A model generated the notes under the pieces. It did not search any database and was not told the origin of the DNA. It was given only the letters and a program-made list of their open reading frames with translations. Shown in pieces: positions 55,898-63,451 of a stretch of 64,000 bases of DNA (its first letter is position 1; every line of letters begins with the position of its first letter). A program made the position numbers and the translations under genes. This DNA comes from Iocasia fonsfrigidae (GTDB lineage Bacteria > Bacillota > Halanaerobiia > Halanaerobiales > DTU029): positions 186,001 through 250,000 of the forward strand of contig NZ_CP046640.1 of NCBI RefSeq assembly GCF_017751145.1, given 5' to 3'.

Positions 55898-56671
55898 ATG
55901 AAAAATAAAAAACCTCAGCAATTAGTGCAGTCACTTGATAGGGCCTTAGATGTGGTAGAAAAACTGGTAGAGTCTAATAAAAGTATGGGAGTAACTGAAT
56001 TAAGTAATAGTCTTGGGCTGCATAAGAGTACAGTCTATCGCCTGCTGGCAACTTTAGGTTACAGGGGATATGTAGAACAGGATGATTATAATCAGTATAA
56101 AGTTGGATTAAAACTATTTGAAATAGGTGGGCTGGTCTTAAACAGCCTGGATTTACGAGAACAGATAAAACCATATTTAAAGAGGCTGCGTGAAGAGACC
56201 AGAGAAACTGTACACCTTGGTATTATGGATGGTACAGAAGTAGTCTATATTGATAAAGAAGAGACCTCTGAAACCATAAGGATGTATTCGAGAATAGGCA
56301 GACGTGTATGTGCTCATTGTACCAGTCTGGGCAAGGTAATTCTGGCTTATTCTAAACCAGAACTAAGAGATCAGGTCATTGAGAATGGCTTAAAGAAATA
56401 CACTGATAAGACTATTACTGATGAGATTGAATTTAGAAAACATATTAAAGAGGTCTTTGACCAGGGATATGCTATTGATGACGAAGAGCAGAGGATGGGA
56501 ATCAGGTGTATCGGTGGTCCTATTTTTAATTTTAACAGGGATGTAATAGCTGCCTTCAGTATTTCAGCTCCTATTAATAGAATGACTCATGAAAGAATTG
56601 ATGAACTGGCAGAAGTTGTTCATGAATACAGCAGACAAATTTCGGCAGCTTTTGGTTACAAATATAAGTAA
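55898..56671 (+). CDS. IclR-family transcriptional regulator
   Basis: This 257-residue regulator has a winged helix at about 10-75 (LVQSLDRALDVVEKLVES, GVTELSNSLGLHKSTVYRLL, ATLGYRGYVEQ). The GAF-like effector domain (about 90-255) has TVHLGIMDGTEVVYIDKEE, RRVCAHCTSLGKVILA and GYAIDDEEQRMGIRCIGGPIF. Members such as KdgR respond to 2-keto-3-deoxygluconate, the likely end product of the sugar-acid genes downstream. That link is inferred from neighbourhood. A probable terminator follows. Confidence 0.9.
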   Translation: MKNKKPQQLVQSLDRALDVVEKLVESNKSMGVTELSNSLGLHKSTVYRLLATLGYRGYVEQDDYNQYKVGLKLFEIGGLVLNSLDLREQIKPYLKRLREETRETVHLGIMDGTEVVYIDKEETSETIRMYSRIGRRVCAHCTSLGKVILAYSKPELRDQVIENGLKKYTDKTITDEIEFRKHIKEVFDQGYAIDDEEQRMGIRCIGGPIFNFNRDVIAAFSISAPINRMTHERIDELAEVVHEYSRQISAAFGYKYK

Positions 56672-56775
56672 CACGACAAGGGGATCGCCAAAACATTGCC
56701 AAAGGTTGTATCTAAAATTGAATATTTATTAGTTTAATTAACATAAAGTTGTGATTAAGCAGAGTTTTTCTTTAA

Positions 56776-56812
56776 AGGCGGCGCCATGTTTTAGAATGGG
56801 GTTGCTTTTTTT
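56776..56812 (+). terminator. probable terminator after iclR-type gene
   Basis: AGGCGGCGCCAT (56776-56787) can pair with ATGGGGTTGCTT (56796-56807) at 11 of 12 positions, counting G-U pairs, followed by T residues. Confidence 0.6.
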
Positions 56813-56990
56813 ATTTTGGTTTTTCTTTAAACTGTTTATGGCTGTTTATAGGTTTAAGCTGGTTTTAAGAAACGTTTACGATGTAGATTAGGAGTTGGCT
56901 GAAGCCTTAATTTTTTCAATTCTAAAGAAAAAGCAATAAAAGAATTTAACTTGTCAGATTGTTTATGCAATTTAAAAAAACAAAAAAATA

Positions 56991-57020
56991 TTGACAAATG
57001 AATTTAGGTAGTGGTATAAT
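56991..57020 (+). promoter_or_regulatory. strong promoter of the sugar-acid operon
   Basis: TTGACA (56991-56996) and TATAAT (57015-57020) match both consensus hexamers with an 18-bp spacer. The -10 carries an upstream TG (TGGTATAAT). Confidence 0.85.
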
Positions 57021-57026
57021 ATGTAC

Positions 57027-57043
57027 AACTCATAATACAAGTT
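57027..57043 (+). promoter_or_regulatory. putative GntR/FadR-type operator O1
   Basis: AACTCATAATACAAGTT at the expected transcription start matches 14 of 17 positions of the palindrome at 57187-57203. Binding here would block transcription. Confidence 0.55.
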
Positions 57044-57183
57044 ATTGTTTTTTACATGTATGATGTATTATGTGTGTTCCCCAAGAAAAAAGGAATTATC
57101 TATAAAAATAGTAATAGAATGGTTTATATTTAATTGCTATTTTTGCAAATAATATTATTAAATACTAATCACAACCAGGTTAG

Positions 57184-57210
57184 CAACAAACTTGTCATAC
57201 AAGTTTGTTG
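57184..57210 (+). promoter_or_regulatory. putative GntR/FadR-type operator O2
   Basis: CAACAAACTTG and CAAGTTTGTTG form a perfect 11-bp inverted repeat around TCATA. Its core AACTTGTCATACAAGTT has the AACTTGT-n3-ACAAGTT form typical of FadR-group GntR regulators. It lies 76 bp before the gene and about 157 bp after O1. The GntR gene at 59437 is the natural candidate to bind it. Confidence 0.65.
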
Positions 57211-57285
57211 AAGCTTTAAAAACAAAGTGATATTTTAAACTTTTTTAAAACTTATAAAGCCAGCATGAAATTTAAGGAGGGAAAT

Positions 57286-58311
57286 ATGAAATCTGTAGTA
57301 GTTACAAAACCTAAAGAATATAAAATTATTGAGAGTGAAATACCTGAATTAAATAGTGATTATGAAGTTCTAATTAAGATGAAGGCAGCAGGTGTATGTG
57401 GTTCAGACTATCATATTTATCATGGAACAAATCCAAACTCTACATACCCTTTAATACCAGGGCATGAAAATGTTGGTGTTGTAGAAAAAGTTGGTTCTAA
57501 AGTCACTATGGTAAAAGAAGGAGACCATGTAGCTATTGATTTAATAATAACATGTGGTGAATGCTATCAATGTAAAATTGGCAGAGAAAACATCTGCGAG
57601 AATGTACTGGTTCGTGGTAGTGGTACAGATGGTGGTTTTAGAGAATATTTAACTGCACCTGAAGATGACGTATATATTATTCCAAAGAATATACCCTTTA
57701 AGGATGCAGCATTAATAGAACCTTATGCTATTGGAGCTCATACGACTACTCGAGGAAGAGTAGTATCAGATGATATTGTATTTATTTTAGGGGCAGGTAC
57801 AATTGGTACAATCATTATGCAGACCTGTAAGGCCAAAGGAGCTACAGTTATATCCTGTGATATAAATCAAGAGTCCTTAGAGAGGGCTAAAGGTTATGGG
57901 GCAGATTATATTATTAATAGCCAAAATGAAAATATAATAGAAAAAGTACAAGAGATAACTAAGGGGAAGGGGGTTACTATTGCCTTTGATGCTGCTTGTT
58001 TTCAAGGTTCATTAACAAGTTTATTTGAAAAGGGATTGATTAGAAATGCAGGTAGAATTGTGAGTTTAGGTTTTTGTACAGAACCAGAAGCTATTTCACA
58101 GGCCATGATTGATGTAAGAGAACTGGACTTAATCGGTTCCAGGATGTCGGCCTATCAGTTTGAACCAGTAATTAAAGATTTTGAAGAAAAGAAATATAAT
58201 TTAGATGGTATTGTAACTGACTTTATTAAGTTTAGTCAGATTGATAAAGTATTTTATAATATAGATCATCCGAATCCCAAAGTTAAAAAAATGGTTATTT
58301 TATTTGATTAA
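57286..58311 (+). CDS. RspB-like zinc alcohol dehydrogenase (gulonate/sugar-acid dehydrogenase)
   Basis: This 341-residue medium-chain dehydrogenase has catalytic-zinc residues in AAGVCGSDYH and PGHENVG, a structural-zinc set CGECYQCKIGRENIC, and the cofactor loop LGAGTIGTIIMQ followed by SCDIN. Segments FDAACFQGSL and IVSLGFCTEPEAISQ resemble RspB, whose relatives oxidise L-gulonate to D-fructuronate. With an RspA/ManD-like dehydratase in the same cluster this makes an RspAB pair. ATG 57286 follows GGAGGG. The exact substrate is inferred. Confidence 0.8.
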   Translation: MKSVVVTKPKEYKIIESEIPELNSDYEVLIKMKAAGVCGSDYHIYHGTNPNSTYPLIPGHENVGVVEKVGSKVTMVKEGDHVAIDLIITCGECYQCKIGRENICENVLVRGSGTDGGFREYLTAPEDDVYIIPKNIPFKDAALIEPYAIGAHTTTRGRVVSDDIVFILGAGTIGTIIMQTCKAKGATVISCDINQESLERAKGYGADYIINSQNENIIEKVQEITKGKGVTIAFDAACFQGSLTSLFEKGLIRNAGRIVSLGFCTEPEAISQAMIDVRELDLIGSRMSAYQFEPVIKDFEEKKYNLDGIVTDFIKFSQIDKVFYNIDHPNPKVKKMVILFD

Positions 58312-58626
58312 GCGTCTTGCATAATTGATTGTTCCCAGACAAAAACTCCGCAACGAATTTAGTATTAGCCAATTATGGGCTGTTTTAAACTCCCTACGGT
58401 CAAACAGGAAAATAGCCTTTTTCATAATTGTCTTTACTAAATTCTGCAACCTTAAACTGTTATTGTATAGTCTATTTAAATAGGGAGTGCCCTAGGTGCT
58501 CCGTTTTAATCATCTGGATAACAATTCAATTATGCAAAAGGTCTATTATGAAAGAGCCTTGATTAGAAGTTGCATTTATTTTTGTTAAGAATAAACTTTT
58601 ACTATATTATATTGGGAGGAATACAA
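58312..58626. other. intergenic region filled by an inverted-repeat element
   Basis: The gap of about 315 bp between the dehydrogenase and the SDR gene is mostly occupied by the element at 58317-58537. The last 85 bp are AT-rich and lead to GGGAGGA before the SDR start. Confidence 0.6.
58317..58537. repeat. 221-bp MITE-like element with terminal inverted repeats
   Basis: TTGCATAATTGATTGTT (58317-58333) faces AACAATTCAATTATGCAA (58520-58537), complementary except for one extra base. CCAGA and AAAAC blocks extend the match inward. Inside is a second nested pair: GAATTTAGTA...CAATTATG on the left and CATAATTG...TACTAAATTC on the right. It has no open frame. It may be a mobile palindrome or a structured RNA between operon genes. 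Confidence 0.6.
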
Positions 58627-59388
58627 GTGATAAATTCAATGTTTGATGTTACCGGGAAAAGGGTTATAGTCACAGGGGCAGCTCAAGGGCTTGGTTATGG
58701 AATGGCAGAAGGGTTCCTGGAATCTGGTTCTGAGGTTGTATTAATGGATATTTCAGATAAGTTAGACCAGGTAGTAAAAGATTTCAAGGAAAAAGGTTAT
58801 AAGGCTCATACTGTAAAAGGTGATTTATCTGATCGACTAGATATCCAGAGAATGTTTGATGATGCAATGAAAATAATGGACGGAGTTGATGTTTTAGTCA
58901 CAGCAGCTGGTATTCAAAGAAGACACCGCTCGGATAAATTCCCAATTGAAGATTGGGATGCAGTTATTGCTGTTAATTTAACTGCAGTATTCCTGATGGA
59001 CCAATTATGTGCAAAAAAAATGATTGAACAAGGTAAAGGAAAAATTATAAATATTGCCTCTATGGTCTCATGGTTTGGAGGTATTAATGTTCCTGCTTAT
59101 ACAGCAGCTAAAGGGGGAGTTGCCCAGATGACTAAAACTATGGGGAATGATTGGGCTGCTTTAGGTGTTAATGTAAATGCAATTGCTCCGGGATATATGG
59201 CTACAGAAATGAACCAAAAACTTATTAAGGATGAGGAAAGGAGTAAAGAAATTACTGATAGAATCCCAGCAAAAAGATGGGGTACTCCAGATGATATGAA
59301 AGGGATTGCTCTCTTTTTGGCATCATCTGCAAGTGACTACTTAAGTGGTGCAGTTATTCCAGTTGATGGTGGTTATTTGTGCCGGTAA
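58627..59388 (+). CDS. SDR oxidoreductase, KduD/gluconate-5-dehydrogenase-like
   Basis: This 253-residue classical SDR has the Rossmann motif GAAQGLGYGMA, VTAAGIQRRHRSDKFPIEDWDAVIAVNL, catalytic serine in IASMVSW, YxxxK in YTAAKGG and the late PGYMATEMNQ. The segment IQRRH..FP.EDW is typical of KduD and related 2-keto-3-deoxygluconate or mannonate/fructuronate oxidoreductases. In this cluster it could interconvert fructuronate and mannonate or act on ketodeoxygluconate. GTG 58627 is 6 bp after GGGAGGA; earlier frame extension lacks a site. Confidence 0.85.
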   Translation: MINSMFDVTGKRVIVTGAAQGLGYGMAEGFLESGSEVVLMDISDKLDQVVKDFKEKGYKAHTVKGDLSDRLDIQRMFDDAMKIMDGVDVLVTAAGIQRRHRSDKFPIEDWDAVIAVNLTAVFLMDQLCAKKMIEQGKGKIINIASMVSWFGGINVPAYTAAKGGVAQMTKTMGNDWAALGVNVNAIAPGYMATEMNQKLIKDEERSKEITDRIPAKRWGTPDDMKGIALFLASSASDYLSGAVIPVDGGYLCR

Positions 59389-59436
59389 GTTTTAATGATG
59401 TTATATTCTTGACTTTGGCAAAAGGAAGGTAGAAAT

Positions 59437-60153
59437 ATGGTTAATAAACCTAATGTTACACAACAAGTACTAGATTATTTTATTAAACAAATTCAGAATG
59501 GAAATTGGAAGATAGGAGAAAAGATTTACTCGGAGAGCAGGCTTACTAAAGAGCTCGGGGTTAGTAGGACAAGTATAAGGGCTGCTATACAGCAATTAGT
59601 TGGTATTGGTGCGATGGAGAGTATTCACGGTAAGGGAACGTTTTTACGCTCAGATGATTTGTCCAGTTTAGGATTAGGGAAACATAATAAAAAAGAGTAT
59701 GATTATGTAGATTTGAGTTCATTACTTGAATTTAGACTTATTTTAGAGACAGATAGTTGTTATCATGCAGTTAAACGGGCTACGAAGGAAACTATCGAAA
59801 AATTACATTATTATCTTCAAAAGATGAAAGAATCAATTGGAAGCCCTGATGAATTTGTTCAATTTGATAGATTGTTTCACGAAGAAATTATACATGCAAC
59901 AGGTAACAAACTATTAGAAAGGTCTTTAAAAAATGCGTTTGCTCAAAAGGAAGAAAGGTTGCATGATTTTAATGAAATGTTTGGTTACAAAGATGGTATT
60001 TATTATCATACCCTTCTATTGAAGGCTTTTGAGGCTAAGAATGCTTCACGGGCGAAACGAATAATGAAAACTCATTTACAGAAGGCTATTGATGATATTT
60101 ATTATGAGAATAATACTGATGCTGAAGAACAAGACATTTTAGAACAGATATAA
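59437..60153 (+). CDS. GntR-family regulator with FCD domain
   Basis: This 238-residue regulator has the GntR winged helix (about 8-70; VLDYFIKQIQNGNWKIGEKI, YSESRLTKELGVSRTSIRAAI) and a helical FCD ligand domain (about 88-225; SLLEFRLILETDSCYHAVKRA, FDRLFHEEIIHATGNKLL with metal-binding D and H residues). FCD regulators usually sense sugar acids such as gluconate, fructuronate or mannonate. Its expected operator type, a short AACTTGT...ACAAGTT palindrome, occurs twice upstream of the dehydrogenase gene of this cluster. Confidence 0.9.
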   Translation: MVNKPNVTQQVLDYFIKQIQNGNWKIGEKIYSESRLTKELGVSRTSIRAAIQQLVGIGAMESIHGKGTFLRSDDLSSLGLGKHNKKEYDYVDLSSLLEFRLILETDSCYHAVKRATKETIEKLHYYLQKMKESIGSPDEFVQFDRLFHEEIIHATGNKLLERSLKNAFAQKEERLHDFNEMFGYKDGIYYHTLLLKAFEAKNASRAKRIMKTHLQKAIDDIYYENNTDAEEQDILEQI

Positions 60154-60192
60154 ACTTCTTGTAGTTTTATTTCATAAATGGAGAGTGGAGTT

Positions 60193-61437
60193 ATGGCAAT
60201 TAAAATAAGAGATGTTAAAGTAATTTTAACTGCACCAGAAGGAATAAATTTAGTTGTGGTAAAAGTAGAAACAACTGAGCCTGAACTATATGGATTGGGG
60301 TGTGCAACCTTTGCGTATAGGCACTTAGCAGTTAAATGTTTGATAGAAGAATATATTAAACCTTTAGTAATTGGTAAAGACGTATCAAAGATTAGTCAAT
60401 TGTGGCATTTAATGCACCAAAATGGGTATTGGCGTAATGGTCCTATTGAAAATAATGCTATTTCTGGTGTGGATATGGCCCTGTGGGATATAAAAGGTAA
60501 AATGGCAAATATGCCTTTGTATGATCTTCTAGGTGGGAAATGCCGTGAAGGCGTACCTATTTATCGCCATGCAGATGGTAGAGATATAAATGAATTAATT
60601 GATAATATACTGGAATATAAAGAGCAGGGGATTACAACTATTCGCTGTCAATGTGGTGGCTATGGCGGTATTTATGGAACAGCACCATCAACTGCACCTG
60701 AGGGTTCACCTGAGGGAGTCTACTTGGATTCACATAAATATATGAGGGATACTGTAGAGTTATTTGATAGAATACGTAGTAAAGTTGGCTATGATATAAA
60801 TCTTTGTCATGATGTACATGAACGGCTTCGACCAGTAGATGCAATTAAGTTAGCTCAAGAATTGGAACCATATAAATTATTTTTTTTAGAAGATGCTATT
60901 TCTTTAGAACAAGGTGAATGGTTACGTCAGTTGAGATCTAAGACAACTATACCATTAGCCCAGGGTGAGTTGTTTAATAATCCATATGAATGGAGATTTC
61001 TAATTAAGGAGCAATTAATTGATTTTATTAGGGTCCATATAAGCCAAATAGGAGGTATTACCCCTGCTCATAAATTGCAGATTTTTGCGGAAGAATTCGG
61101 GATAAAGACAGCCTGGCATGGACCTGGCGATATGTCTCCTGTAGCTCATGCAGCTAATATTCACATTGACCTTGCGTCACAGAATCTTGGTATTCAAGAG
61201 TGGTCTGGTACGGAACCACCTAATTTTATAATACAGGAGCTTAGTGATGCAAAAAAAGCGCTGCTTGATGTATTTTCCGGATTGCCTGAATATAAAGAAG
61301 GTTATGTGTATGCTAATGCTAAACCAGGGCTCGGCATTGATATTGATGAAGATGAAGCAGCTAAATACCCTTGTAAAAATAATGTTACTACTTGGACACA
61401 AACACGTCTTCGAGATGGTACATTACAGACTCCATAA
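60193..61437 (+). CDS. RspA/ManD-type sugar-acid dehydratase, enolase superfamily
   Basis: This 414-residue enolase-superfamily enzyme has signatures NGPIENNAISGVDMALWDIKGK, IYRHADGRDINELI, LCHDVHERLRPVDAIKLA (metal-ligand Asp and catalytic His), LFFLEDAISLEQGEWLRQL, AQGELFNNPYEW and AWHGPGDMSPVAHAANIHID. These match the RspA/D-mannonate dehydratase subgroup, which turns D-mannonate (or D-gluconate at low rate) into 2-keto-3-deoxygluconate. ATG 60193 has GAGTGGAG upstream; the frame is open to an ATG at 60178. It is 39 bp after the GntR gene. Confidence 0.88.
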   Translation: MAIKIRDVKVILTAPEGINLVVVKVETTEPELYGLGCATFAYRHLAVKCLIEEYIKPLVIGKDVSKISQLWHLMHQNGYWRNGPIENNAISGVDMALWDIKGKMANMPLYDLLGGKCREGVPIYRHADGRDINELIDNILEYKEQGITTIRCQCGGYGGIYGTAPSTAPEGSPEGVYLDSHKYMRDTVELFDRIRSKVGYDINLCHDVHERLRPVDAIKLAQELEPYKLFFLEDAISLEQGEWLRQLRSKTTIPLAQGELFNNPYEWRFLIKEQLIDFIRVHISQIGGITPAHKLQIFAEEFGIKTAWHGPGDMSPVAHAANIHIDLASQNLGIQEWSGTEPPNFIIQELSDAKKALLDVFSGLPEYKEGYVYANAKPGLGIDIDEDEAAKYPCKNNVTTWTQTRLRDGTLQTP

Positions 61438-61719
61438 AAATTGTTATATCTACAAAAAGACTTATCGGCTAGAGCAATTATTTTAAAGACATTTATTCAT
61501 CATGTAGCTATAATAGAGGTCGATAATGACTGATAGTATTTATAATGATTTACAATAGTATTATTTTATTTATTACCTTTTTTGATTTTTCAAATAACTA
61601 CCTCAAGTAAATAAGGGGTTTAAAGGTAGCCCTTTATATAAATTAAAAAAGAAGGGGGGGATAGTGAGTTTAGTAATAATAATTTTTACAAAAATCAAAA
61701 AACAAACGGAGGGATAAAT

Positions 61720-62781
61720 GTGAAAAAAATAAGTATAGTCTTATTTATTAGTATGTTGGTTGTAGCAATGATTGGTGGCAATATTTTAGCCAAAGATTTG
61801 AATCCTAGTCCAGAAAACCCAGTAACTCTTCGTATTGGTGCCGGTGATGCTCAAGAAGATTTAGCAGTAGGTCTGGAATATACAATAATTAAGCTTTTTG
61901 AATCTATGGTTGAAACTAATACCAGTGGGGCTATCCAGGTGGAAATTTTCCCAGGAGGACAGCTGGGTTCCTTAATGTCTATGTTAGAAGCAGTACAGGG
62001 CGGACAATTAGAGGCTATGTCTGGGACAGGGGTAATAACCTCTATATACCCTGAATGGCAGGTGTTTTCAATTCCATATCTGTTCCAGAACTCTGATATA
62101 GCTATGTCTGTAATGAATGAAAGTGATTTTATGGCAGATATCTATGAAGATATGAGAGAAGAAACAGGAGTCAGGGTTTTAGGTGTAGCTCAGAATGGAT
62201 TTAGACACTTTACTAATAATGAAAGAGTAATAAAAACCCCAGAAGATTTAAAAGGACTTAAATTTAGAGTAATGCAAGGTCAAATTTACCAGAAGGTTGT
62301 TGAAGCAGCTGGTGGAACTGCAACTCCAATAGCCTGGTCTGAACTTTATACAGCCCTCCAAACTGGGGTAGTTGATGGTCAGGAAAACCCTATTTCAGCT
62401 GTAAAATTAGGGAGTTTAGATGAAGTACAAAAATATATTACCTTAGATGGTCATCTGTGGAGCGAAAACTTTTTAGTTATCAATGATGAATTCTTTAATA
62501 GTCTACCGAAAAAGTATCAAGTAGAAATATTAAATGCAGGTAAAGAAGCCGCTCTAGCTGGTACCGCCTCTGAACACATTGCTTCCTACGTTAATGGTGT
62601 TAATTATGTAACAGAAAAAGGAATGTCAATTTATAGACCTACTCCTGCTGAGTTAGAATTATTTAAAGCCAAGACTCAACCATCAGTAATTGAATGGTTA
62701 AGTTCTGAAATTGGTTCAGATGTTGTAGAGGGTATGTTAGATACTGTTGAAAAATATGAAAAGAAATTAGGTTATAAATAA
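61720..62781 (+). CDS. dctP: TRAP transporter substrate-binding protein (DctP family)
   Basis: This 353-residue exported protein has a signal peptide ending ILA (about 23) and DctP signatures: FPGGQLGSLMSMLEAVQGG, KTPEDLKGLKFRVMQGQIYQK, GTATPIAWSELYTALQTGVVDGQENP. The arginine in KFRVMQ and the asparagine in GQEN hold ligand carboxylates in this family. Given the cluster, a hexuronate, gulonate or mannonate is the likely ligand. The start is GTG 61720 after GGAGGG. About 280 bp upstream lack a gene. It is followed by a strong hairpin. Confidence 0.92.
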   Translation: MKKISIVLFISMLVVAMIGGNILAKDLNPSPENPVTLRIGAGDAQEDLAVGLEYTIIKLFESMVETNTSGAIQVEIFPGGQLGSLMSMLEAVQGGQLEAMSGTGVITSIYPEWQVFSIPYLFQNSDIAMSVMNESDFMADIYEDMREETGVRVLGVAQNGFRHFTNNERVIKTPEDLKGLKFRVMQGQIYQKVVEAAGGTATPIAWSELYTALQTGVVDGQENPISAVKLGSLDEVQKYITLDGHLWSENFLVINDEFFNSLPKKYQVEILNAGKEAALAGTASEHIASYVNGVNYVTEKGMSIYRPTPAELELFKAKTQPSVIEWLSSEIGSDVVEGMLDTVEKYEKKLGYK

Positions 62782-62790
62782 ATAAAAACC

Positions 62791-62826
62791 TGTCCTATCA
62801 GAGATAATCTTATCTCTGATAGGACA
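62791..62826 (+). repeat. 17-bp perfect hairpin between dctP and dctQ
   Basis: TGTCCTATCAGAGATAA (62791-62807) and its exact reverse complement (62810-62826) leave a 2-nt spacer. No T-run follows, so it is more likely an mRNA stabiliser for dctP than a terminator. The first TRAP operon has a hairpin in the same place. Confidence 0.8.
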
Positions 62827-62852
62827 ACTATAGTTAATAGGAGGGGATATTT

Positions 62853-63377
62853 TTGCTTAATAGTCTAAAAAATATTACAGTAACTATCAGTGATTCAATT
62901 AATAAAGTAGCAAAAATAACAGCGGTTATATTTCTAGCTGTATTAGTAAGCATAGTCTTATTACAGATAGTTTTTCGCTATATCTTAAATTTAGGCCTTC
63001 CCTGGGTTGATGAACTTTCACGTTTTTTAAATATCTGGATAGGATTTTTAGGTGCCAGTATTGGGTTTAAATATGGTGAGCATGTTGGTGTTGCGTTTTT
63101 TGTTGAGAAGTTACCCGAAAAAAAATTAAGGATATTTAACTTTGTAACCAAGCTAATATCATTAGCCCTATTTATTTTTGTTATCTACTATAGTTTTGGA
63201 TTTATTGTAGATTCAAGATCATTAACACCTGCTATGAATCTATCGTATAAATGGCCTAAATCCAGTTTATTTATAGGTTTTAGTATTATAGGTATTCACT
63301 TGGTAAGTTTTATTCTAACAGATATAGTTGACTTTATGAATGGTAATTTTTCTATAGCTAAGTCTAATAACTCATAA
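62853..63377 (+). CDS. dctQ: TRAP transporter small membrane subunit (DctQ family)
   Basis: This 174-residue four-helix protein has the DctQ signature VFRYILNLGLPWVDELSRFLNIWIGFLGASIGFKYGEHVG. It starts at TTG 62853, 6 bp after GGAGGGG. It links DctP recognition to the DctM channel encoded next. Confidence 0.92.
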   Translation: MLNSLKNITVTISDSINKVAKITAVIFLAVLVSIVLLQIVFRYILNLGLPWVDELSRFLNIWIGFLGASIGFKYGEHVGVAFFVEKLPEKKLRIFNFVTKLISLALFIFVIYYSFGFIVDSRSLTPAMNLSYKWPKSSLFIGFSIIGIHLVSFILTDIVDFMNGNFSIAKSNNS

Positions 63378-63451
63378 TTAATTGTTTTAATATACTTATC
63401 TTAAAATTTAGAAATCAGCCAATAATATTGAATTAAGAGGGAGGATTAAGA

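Larger units (their letters stand above)
56672..57285. other. 600-bp regulatory region upstream of the RspB-like gene
   Basis: The region contains the IclR terminator (56776-56812), a strong promoter (56991-57020) and two GntR-type operators (57027-57043 and 57184-57210), listed separately. The rest, including 56813-56990, is AT-rich with no recognised feature. Confidence 0.6.
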
